The notes beneath the pieces were generated by a model. The model ran no database searches, was not told the DNA's origin, and worked only from the letters and a program-made list of their open reading frames with translations. Below are positions 56,846 to 64,000 of a stretch of DNA of 64,000 nucleotides, one piece after another. Source of the DNA: Trichostrongylus colubriformis (lineage: Eukaryota; Nematoda; Chromadorea; Rhabditida; Trichostrongylidae); the NCBI GenBank assembly GCA_963978905.1, contig OZ022258.1, positions 55,226,591 to 55,290,590 on the forward strand, written 5' to 3'. Position 1 is the stretch's first letter. Every line of letters begins with the position of its first letter. The translations under genes were made by a program, and so were the position numbers.

Positions 56846-57612
56846 GTGTCTGGAATGCACATCCTCGATTTGCAACCAGAACGATTCTCGTAAAAAATAA
56901 CGACGTGGATTCTGCTTTTAGTCTTTTGAACAGGTCAGTTTTTATGACTTGGCGCTGACTTATATTGATCGAATAGTACGGGATGGAGAGCAGGGTACAC
57001 CGGAGTCGAGGATTCCTCGATAGGGGGGTTGAGTTTTGCCGAACGGAGGTTAGGGAGTTGTCCCTGCAGAGGTCTGCGATAAGCACTAGCATCTAAAGCT
57101 TCAATAACAATGTCTTTTTGCTTCAAGTAAGAATACATAACAATAAAACACATCGCAACTATACGTTCCGACAACAGTTAGTGGCATTGTAGAGGACACA
57201 AAAAATGGGGAGGGGTCGTATTTTGTACCCGTAGGGGGGGTCGTACTAAGCGGCTATTTTCCTCAACACCTGGGAGTGCCCTGGTGGAGAGAGTGGAGAA
57301 AACGAGGATGAACGGCATCCCAACCACTTACATACTAGGCTGCATTGCCTGCACTGGGGGTGCATGATCGTTCTCCTTTTACCCGGTATTACTTGTTGTC
57401 CTCTACGTTATAGTGCTCTCAGGTTAATGGACAGCGAAGGCCTGCTCAAACTCATTCGTCGGACACAATTCTACCATAAACCTACCCAGCAACGAAAACA
57501 GCTCTCTATCGAAGCATCCAATGCGATTTTCAATGAGGACATGACAAGAAAGATGCAATTCCTTCTGAGGAAGAATCGACCCGATGCACATCCGGGGCAG
57601 ATGACAACATAG
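56846..57612 (+). CDS. MRPS21: Mitochondrial small ribosomal subunit protein bS21m (first exon missing)
   Basis: Two exons are recognised: 56846-56933 and 57423-57612 (TAG), joining in phase at the codon split AG/G. The protein part reads FATRTILVKNNDVDSAFSLL, then RLMDSEGLLKLIRRTQFY, KPTQQRKQLSIEASNAIFNE and MTRKMQFLLRKNRPDAHPGQ. This matches the S21 family, including the short basic C-terminus, at 91 residues against 87 in human. The first visible exon needs one upstream base to complete a codon and has no in-frame ATG, so a tiny first exon encoding the start Met must lie upstream; several ATGN/gt candidates exist and I cannot choose. The protein binds the mitochondrial 12S rRNA region of the small subunit. 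A possible poly(A) signal AATAAA is at 57879-57884. Confidence 0.9.
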
Positions 57613-57901
57613 TATACATGTTTCAATCATAAATGTGTAGGTTGTCAGTGTTGCTTACTGAGAAATGTTGTCTTGCTGATTTAGTCATATTTGCTGTTCT
57701 AGAGCAAAGTTTTTTTCTTCAAGCTTGCCCAGAGAAAGGCCACTTTTACATTTTTAACAGTTCAGATTCTAGGAATTGTAAAGAGTGGAAATTAGGTTCG
57801 GGAAGGCAGCTGTAGCAATACTTGTAAATTTCACGATCAGTCTTTTTGAAATGGTCTTTATCATGACAAGAACAATTGAATAAAACAGTACGTTGAGCTC
57901 C

Positions 57902-59910
57902 TTAAGCTACGACGGCGGTTTGGTTTGTGAAGTCAACTTCTGGCATTCGCACTGGAATTTCGAAAAGAGTGTCGTCCATCTCATCACGATCTTGCATCGC
58001 ATGAAGTCGCCTTAAAAAACTAAATGAGCGTAAAGATTTTTTGTTACTTAATTCGTATTTTGTAAAAACTCTCAAGCTGTAAGCCTTCCCAATGGACTCT
58101 TGCCTACCGTTGGTTGCGCTGAATATTCTTTCGAACAATGAAGTCGTGATCTTCTTGATCCCAAAACGTATTAATCGGTTGCGCTACAAAGGAAAATATC
58201 CATGAATGTACGCTAAATGTACGATTTATTTGTGACTGGATAAGGTATACTCACGTGGTTGTCTGCTCTTGCGTCTCTCCGATTTCCGATGTCGTTCCTT
58301 CCGTGCCTCTTTCGATTCCTTCACTTCTCTACCAGCTCCACGTGGTTTGTCGTGAGGAGTTTCTCGTGAAACTGCGCGAGATGGATCTTTGCCAGCTTCT
58401 CGTGAATCCGGATTTGGTGCTTGGTGATCGACATTGTCAGTAGGACGTATTTCGAGACTGCCATTACCATTGTGCTTGGGTGTTGATTGATCTATAATAG
58501 CATTGTGATGGGTTTCAATCCGATTCCTAATATTTTGCCGTCGTTGGCTTTAACCCACTTTCTCATAAAAATTACAGGGAATTCATTACCAAAGAGGAGC
58601 GATACATGGAAGAGTTGTTTCTTTTCGCTGGAAGTCTACGAGGTGCTGCTCGAGCGTTTTTCTGCCATGCTTCAAAGATATGGAAGCGTAGAGCCCTATT
58701 AGCGTGCGCAAGCGAAAACACATTGCAAATTTACGTGCTTGGGAGGATACCCAAGCTGCTTCCTGTCTTTTCTTGGTAAAAGTTGTTCTTTTGACTGCTT
58801 TTGATTTTGTTTCCTCTTCTGAACTAGCTTCGATCGTTCATTTGACAGAATAATTTGACTTCCAATTCTACCTATTTTGCTTCTGGTGTCTGTATGTCCA
58901 GCCTACCATTTATTTTCTGTCTCTTCGCCATTATCCGATCGGAATACTCTCACTTCACTTCGGAATAATGATAGGCCATCTAGTGACTTAGTGAATGGCC
59001 AAGGCCTTCAGTTACCCATGCCTAATATTTTTGTAATAACCGCTGAAATATGCCTATTCATGAGAGATCTTTCGCTCTCAATTTGAGCGATAGACGAGTA
59101 TCCACAACAAACGAGGGACATGTACAGTGTGATACAAAGGTGTAACCCCACATGTGTTAACCCCGCCGCAACCTCCTCTGCTTGAGGTGCCCGATAAGGG
59201 TGCGTTCATACTCTGCGTCGGCAGGGTGGTTACGTTCACAGGCAGCATTTCAGAGGGGGAGGGGTTCGATTGGTCGAATTTTCGCGCGGCCGCCTGCGGC
59301 GAGAGCGAGTTGTTTGTGGTTTCATCCGTTGAAACAGCAACAACCACAACATATAGGAACATTCGAAGCTTCCAACCTGTAATCTTTGAAGGTCCCTCAC
59401 AATACCAGCCAACCGTATACTGAGCGGACTGCAGCAAGTTGCGAGTGCGACGCCGCTAATTGTAAGCAAAAATTCGACCAGTCGGCTTCCACCACGGGGG
59501 AGTGCTAATACAAGGCAACCAACAAGACGGGGTGGCACAGGCGGAGACGCAGAGACACGAAGCCATGCCCAGCCGCCGGCACCGCAGAGTATGAACGCGG
59601 CCTAAGGTGTCTATTAGAGCTTTTTCGCTGCCAAAAGGCTATGGTGTACCAGTGGAATCTCTCCTCTCCACCCTTACCTACGTATCCACTATAAATATAT
59701 GCAAAGCCGCGAAGTAGCACATTTCTTTTCCTCCAACCAATGAGCTGATTCAGTACAAAACACGAGTCGGGATCTTGGCGATGTTTTTATTCTGTGAATA
59801 TCGAAATTCACTCACGTTTTGATGATGGCGTGATCCTATTTGATTTTGCTTTATCGTCTTTTTCTCGTGTCTCTGAAGATACATCCGAAGAGCTTGTGGA
59901 GAACGAAAGC
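57902..59910 (-). CDS. Unrecognised charged protein, 5' end unresolved
   Basis: Four exons fit with consistent phases: 59910-59816, 58491-58255, 58183-58108 and 58010-57902 (TAA), about 171 residues. The N-terminal part is Ser/Lys/Asp rich (SSSDVSSETREKDDKAKSNR) and the middle is basic (KEARKERHRKSERRKSRQPP), likely disordered. The C-terminal 60 residues look folded and conserved in style: INTFWDQEDHDFIVRKNIQR, then RLHAMQDRDEMDDTLFEIPV. I do not recognise the family. The last exon uses an AAG acceptor. A candidate first exon with ATG (60064-59996) has a good donor but leaves the wrong phase for the next exon, so the start is open. The 1.3-kb intron holds the MITE at 59198. The gene converges on MRPS21. 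Confidence 0.6.
59198..59602. mobile_element. Harbinger-like MITE (405 bp)
   Basis: The ends gggtgcgttcatactctgcg and, reversed, ggccgcgttcatactctgcg are flanked by direct TAA duplications (59195-59197, 59603-59605). The right half shares ggcggagacgcagagacacg and gccgccggcaccgcagagta with the MITEs at 61739 and 62693. It lies within an intron of the minus-strand gene. Confidence 0.88.
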
Positions 59911-61113
59911 CTGCAAACGAAAGCTTCCTTTGCTTACTGATGGTCCCTTCTTAATTACGGTCAACAGTCGACTCTCAGTTATTGCTACGTCTTACTAGAA
60001 ATCTTTCAACATCTTTCCCTTCAGATTGACTTTCACTACAATCCTCAGTGCTTCTAAGATCCATAATGAAATCCTTCCACACTAGATGAACACACGTGTG
60101 TCAGCAGCTTAATGTGTGAGAACCTCGTCTGTACTAGCTCTCACCTCAAAACAGCACTGCAAAGACTTCCAAGGGACGGTAAGTTACCGTGGAGCCCAAA
60201 TAACCATTAATGGTGATAATTCAATCTCGGATGTGCAATTTGCAATACGTTTGCCCTGTGTACGCGAAGCTTTGGTTTTGCACGGAAGTACATAGAGGAG
60301 AAGATCGTCGATGAGCTCTGGAATAGCGCAGTAACCAGCGCTTTCTGTTCGCTTTCCCCACGAATTTGTCCCGGGTAGCACACAGTCACATTCCTATCCA
60401 CCATTGAATTTGCTGAATTTCCCAAGAAATTCAGCGTGCTTCTTTCAGAAATTCTTCCTTTCAGAGGCGATCCTTTCAGGGATCTCATTAACAATTTCAG
60501 AATCCTGACCTGAATGCCTACTGAATCATCCACGTGGCTATTGCGGTATAGGCACTGCTGCTGTAAGCTGCCTACATACAGTCCATTTCGGAACGCCTGA
60601 TAGGGCGTGACTTACGGACTTGGGTGGGACTGTATCAAACTCTCCCACTCCACCATACACTCTCAGTCTTGCCACGCACTCTCACACTCGCCACTCACCC
60701 ATGTCCTTAAGCGACGCCTCATCAGGCGCTCTGAAATGGAGTATACCTTTCTTAAATGTTCTCGGGTTTATGGCCATTTTCTTCAAAGTCATTTCGGCTT
60801 AATAAGAACAAGCAAACTATTCCTACATGAGACTAATCTCCTTTCTGCAGGATTTTTGACCTCACTTCCTCATGACTTTTCATAGCCTCGTTGCAGAGCC
60901 AATGAAGATATGTTTATGTTATGTTTATATCGCCAGATCTAGTGAAAGAAATGAGAACTGAGAAGACACGTGATCCACGAATGGTGGGTGTATTTCAGAA
61001 AGGTGATCTGTGGCGCAACACAGGCTGAGAAGCGCGCCTTAAGCTACAGCGGTACATATTGGTCTCACCTGGGTGCGTTTTGGTGTGGTGGGTGCCGACG
61101 ACGCAATACCGTG
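59911..61113. other. Non-coding stretch
   Basis: It holds overlapping open frames on both strands at about 60.2-60.9 kb, but no recognisable family or convincing exon chain. It may contain the missing 5' part of the minus-strand gene. Confidence 0.4.
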
Positions 61114-61281
61114 TAAGAAGCGCGAGGCGCAGTGCTCACCTTCAGTGATGCAGAGGGCGCGATGGCGCTTTTTTCGGAGATCAGAGATAGGGAGGAGTAA
61201 GAAGCGCGCGGCGCAGTGCTCACCTCCAGTGATGCAGAGGGTAGGATGGCGCGTTTTTGGAGATCAGAGATAGAAAGAGGA
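61114..61281. repeat. Two-copy 84-bp tandem repeat
   Basis: The unit taagaagcgcg...agtgctcacct...agtgatgcagagg occurs at 61114 and 61198 with about 90 percent identity by eye. Non-coding. Confidence 0.8.
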
Positions 61282-61738
61282 TCCTATTTCTCGAGTTTTA
61301 ATCTTTTAATTACGTCTGTTACACTACCTACCGCTTCCATTGTTTGTCATTCTACGCTACTTCTGCTACATTATAAACACGTTTGGTTATTTGTATGTAG
61401 GTACTCTTCTCACAATGAGTAACTATCACTACAAGGGAAAGGAAGGACATGGAAGTTTAACTTACTGAACACTTTTGGGCTTGCTAGAAGCAGAAGTCTG
61501 TAAGTTAGAAGGTTATCCTCAGTATGTCTGTTTTAATAGTTCGACTTACACTGTACACTCTTGACATTGGCTTATCTGAAGAAATTTTCGAGTTTTTTTT
61601 GCTATGAGTACAACCCATGAATGCTGAAAGAAAGTGTCTTCAGCCATGGATGAGTAATTGTCAAGCGTCTAACAAAAACCACTGTGTTAGATGTTGGAAG
61701 CGAATAGGCGAAACGGATAAGTACCGATTGGATCCTTA

Positions 61739-61899
61739 GGCCTCGGTCATACTCAGCGCCGGCATGGCGTGGCAGCGAGAGAGGGTGGCATGGGGGAGGT
61801 GTAGAGATAATGCAGGCAACGAGGCGGGGAGGCATAGGCGGAGACGCAGAGATACGCAGCCACGCCCTGCCGCCGGCACCGCAGAGTATGACCCCGGCC
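61739..61899. mobile_element. Harbinger-like MITE (161 bp)
   Basis: The ends ggcctcggtcatactcagcg and, reversed, ggccggggtcatactctgcg are flanked by direct TTA (61736-61738, 61900-61902). It shares the ggcataggcggagacgcaga interior with 59198 and 62693. It ends only 7 bases before the mariner derivative at 61907. Confidence 0.88.
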
Positions 61900-61977
61900 T
61901 TACATATTAGGTCTATGCAGAATAAATGGCCCAAACGTAATTGGCCATAACTTCGCTCAGACACAGCTTTATTTGTC

Positions 61978-62190
61978 GAAATAAAAACCATTCGAATCTA
62001 CAGAATTTTGCCAACGATCTGGTAAGGAAAATATACCATCACGATCAAATTCTGGATTGCGAGAATCAATAAAGTCAAGAATGGCATTTTTACCGTGCAT
62101 AATTTTTCTGCCTCAGGTTTGCATCGGGAACCCGGAAAAAGTAGTAATCCGTCAGGGATAGGTCTGGGGAATAAGGGGGGTGAGGGAGAG
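61978..62190 (-). pseudogene. Mariner transposase C-terminal fragment (left arm)
   Basis: This is the reverse-complement counterpart of the right arm. On the minus strand it keeps PYSPDLSLTDYYFF-like and DRWQNSVDSNGFYFDK-like coding. A deletion of about 30 bases relative to the right arm, around 62090-62110, breaks the frame. Confidence 0.75.
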
Positions 62191-62195
62191 GCTCG

Positions 62196-62516
62196 ATGCC
62201 TAACTGCATCATTTTTTTACTGGGTGCGCAAAACAAGGCAAAACCCCACAGTTCGCAAGTCACCCGGCAGAAACTGATCGAGACGCTCCCTGACCCCCCT
62301 TATTCCCCAGACCTATTCCTGACGGATTACCACTTTTTCCCGGTTCTCGATGCAAACCTGCGTCAGAAGGAGTTCGCCGAAACGATGCATGTTGAAAATG
62401 CCATCGTTGACTTCATTAATTTTCGCAATCCTGAATTTGATCATGATGGCATATTTTCTTTAGCAGATCGTTGGCAAGGTTGTGTAGATTCGAATGGTTT
62501 TTATTTCGACGAATAA
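62196..62516 (+). pseudogene. Mariner transposase C-terminal fragment (right arm)
   Basis: This open frame encodes the last third of a mariner transposase: KPHSSQVTRQKLIE, then PPYSPDLFLTDYHFF (the catalytic third Asp region) and a C-terminus with RWQGCVDSNGFYF. The usual HDN(A/K)xPH second catalytic Asp is not present (GAQNKAKPH instead). The N-terminal DNA-binding region and first catalytic Asp are missing, so it cannot encode active transposase. Confidence 0.85.
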
Positions 62517-62692
62517 AGTTGTGTCTGAGCGAAGTCATGGCGTTTTGAAAAAAGTAGTCCGTTTTGGTCATTTATTCTGCATAGACCTGATATTACCAAT
62601 GTAAGGTTGGCAGAATCGACAAAACCATCTCTCATTAGTTGCTTTGAGCTGACGATACGACTAGCTAAGAAGGATAAGAGGTGAGTCAATTA

Positions 62693-62879
62693 GGCTGCGT
62701 CCTCAGACCGCGCTTATGCTTTGCACCGAGGGGGCGCGGCTGCATTCACAGGTAGCGAGGCAACGTGACACGGGGAAGATGCAGAGACGACGCAAGTAAC
62801 AGGACAGAGTGGCATAGGCGGAGACTCAGGGACACGCAGCCACGCCTTTCCGCGAACACCGCAAAGTATGACCGCGGCT
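62693..62879. mobile_element. Degenerate Harbinger-like MITE
   Basis: TTA precedes the left end ggctgcgtcctcagaccgcg, and the right end reads gcaaagtatgaccgcggct. The interior shares ggcataggcggagactcagg and gacacgcagccacgcc with 59198 and 61739. The right TTA is not intact. It abuts repeat family F. Confidence 0.7.
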
Positions 62880-63194
62880 TCACCCAACTGAGTGGGATTT
62901 TCGGCGGATCGGCGTATCGGATTATCCGTGATTTGGGATTTTTGGTGATGCCACGTACCACCACGTCATCCTATCTGCATTATGGCAAATTTCCGAAATC
63001 GCGGATAGGCCGATCGCCGCAAGTTCCAAAGCGCGGATACGCGATACCCTCATGTCTCGATCGATACGTATCTTATCTTTCACGCGTAATCTCTAAAAAT
63101 TTCAGTCGCGGATACTCCGAATTCTTCGACCGGTACGTGTTTTTGTTGACGTCAGAAATCCGAGAATCCTATTCATTTGGGTATGAACGCGGCT
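62880..63194. mobile_element. Repeat family F, copy 2
   Basis: It matches the copy at 30540-30986 around ggcgtatcgg, ggatttttg(g/a)(t/c)gatgccacg, taccaccac, aaatcgcggat and gatcgatacgta. The right end gggtatgaacgcggct is followed by TTA. Together with the preceding MITE it may form one compound element from 62693 to 63194. Confidence 0.65.
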
Positions 63195-63570
63195 TTAGCG
63201 GGGAATGGTAAACGGACAAATGTGCGGAGGTACTCACTACCGCAACGAGTGAGCTTGCGTCGCGGTTCATCGTGTGGGCACAGGCTTTCTCCTGCTTCGT
63301 CGCTCCGTCTGCGCACTCCGCGTAAGAGAGAGCACGTGGCGAGATACTCGCAGAGTGTACTACGCATGACTGGAAGGGAAGCCAACGTTGCTCTTACTGG
63401 ATAGTCCGAGGAGACGGAAGGTACTGTGGGACAACGGTGAAGAAGAGGGGAGTGATGGGTTGTCATGGCGATTGGGGTTCCAAATCGCCAATTTAGTAAT
63501 TGCGGGGCTTTCGGTTCCGGTTGTTGTAGGGTCGGCGCGCTTTAGCGGCGAACTTAGAGTTGCTTTCGTC
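63195..63570. other. GC-rich non-coding stretch
   Basis: No recognisable gene. The motif gcgctttagcggcgaact (about 63538) recurs near 63960, so this probably belongs to the repeat that follows. Confidence 0.4.
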
Positions 63571-63926
63571 TCACCGATGTCACAAGCTCAACAACGATAT
63601 TTGACGACACCCTATATTAGACCCCACGTCGGGGCTTCCTTCCCTCGAAGGCTTAGGTTAAAAATACACTTGAGTATACATTCTGTGATGACAAGTGTCG
63701 CTTTCTTCTCGCCAATGTCATAAACACAACAACGATATTTGGCGACGGCCCATATTAGCCCCCACGTCGGGGCTTCCTTCCCTTGCAGGCTTAGGTAAAA
63801 ATATACACTTCAGTATACATTCTGTGATGACAAGTGTCGCTTTCATCTCACCGATGTCATAAACACAACATCGATATTTGACGACGGCCCATATTAGCCC
63901 CCACGTCGGGGCTTCCTTCCCTTGCA
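63571..63926. repeat. 138-bp tandem repeat (about 2.6 units)
   Basis: Units begin at 63571, 63709 and 63848 (tcaccgatgtca or a variant). Each contains aacgatattt, ggcccatattagccccc, acgtcggggcttccttccc and acttcagtatacattctgtg. Divergence between units is low. It is flanked by GC-rich tagcggcga(a/g)tta sequence on both sides, and probably belongs to a larger array or element that leaves the window. Confidence 0.9.
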
Positions 63927-64000
63927 ATGCGCGCGAAGCGCGCGCGACTCTTAGCTCGTCGCTTTAGCGGCGAGTTAGGAGTCACTCTTTTACACACACA
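63927..64000. other. GC-rich flank of tandem repeat
   Basis: It contains the palindromic gcgcgcgaagcgcgcgc and a second gctttagcggcgagttagg. It is truncated by the window end. Confidence 0.5.

Larger units (their letters stand above)
61907..62590. mobile_element. Palindromic mariner derivative (684 bp)
   Basis: The two ends share ttaggtctatgcagaataaatg (right copy diverged) and are flanked by TA duplications (61905-61906, 62591-62592), as for Tc1/mariner. The left arm is the reverse complement of the right arm over about 270-300 bp. Both arms carry the 3' half of a mariner transposase gene facing opposite ways, each followed by the same terminal sequence. The 5' half of the gene is absent. 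Confidence 0.88.

Noticed and set aside
58571..58785. Plus-strand open segment with acceptor ttacag and donor ttcttg/gtaaaa
   Set aside because: The sequence is open on both strands, lies in an intron of the minus-strand gene, and links to no other plus-strand exon.
60184..60533. Overlapping minus-strand open frames of 65 and 108 codons
   Set aside because: Two conflicting frames, no recognisable similarity, no clean splice chain to the gene ending at 57902.
1..64000. CRISPR arrays, bacterial operons, riboswitches
   Set aside because: Spliced genes and nematode-type transposons make this eukaryotic; the short direct repeats seen are tandem or transposon-internal, not spacer-separated arrays.

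Overview
This window is nuclear DNA from a nematode, most likely a clade V strongylid close to the hookworms. The evidence is short introns with TTTCAG-type acceptors, likely spliced-leader acceptors next to start codons, MSP-domain sperm-type genes, a BEL/Pao retroelement with a phlebovirus-type envelope, and many short inverted-repeat transposons. The exact species cannot be read from the sequence.

Layout: positions 1-31,300 hold no gene I can support. This part is repeats: hairpins, MITE-like elements and a large inverted repeat at 7.67-8.74 kb. From 31.3 kb the window becomes gene-bearing. A lysine/glutamate-rich gene with an N-terminal membrane helix (31,344-33,054, +) is followed by an intact 9,408-bp BEL/Pao element (35,317-44,724, coding on -) and then by MSP-domain exons (45,205-45,626, +). 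The same pair recurs at 49,947-51,406 (K/E-rich gene) and 51,799-52,630 (MSP domain with a K/E/P-rich tail). Exon lengths and intron phases match, so this looks like a duplicated two-part locus, or two copies of one long gene. A TRNAU1AP/SECp43-like two-RRM gene (47,529-49,395, -) lies between the copies.

The right part carries PAF1 (52,746-55,572, -, 13 exons, 449 codons plus stop), mitochondrial ribosomal protein S21 (56,846-57,612, +, first exon missing), and an unrecognised charged protein (57,902-59,910, -, 5' end unresolved). After these come three related Harbinger-like MITEs, a palindromic mariner derivative (61,907-62,590) and a 138-bp tandem repeat that runs towards the window end.

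The BEL/Pao element is the most striking feature. Its 257-bp LTRs are identical, it has a 5-bp target duplication, a tRNA-Gly primer site, and one uninterrupted gag-protease-RT-integrase-envelope reading frame of 2,661 codons. It also has a separate 162-codon ORF after the envelope with the same three-zinc-knuckle array as the Gag nucleocapsid. The host genes are housekeeping (PAF1, MRPS21, TRNAU1AP) or probably male-germline (MSP domain). No operon-like functional link between them is evident.
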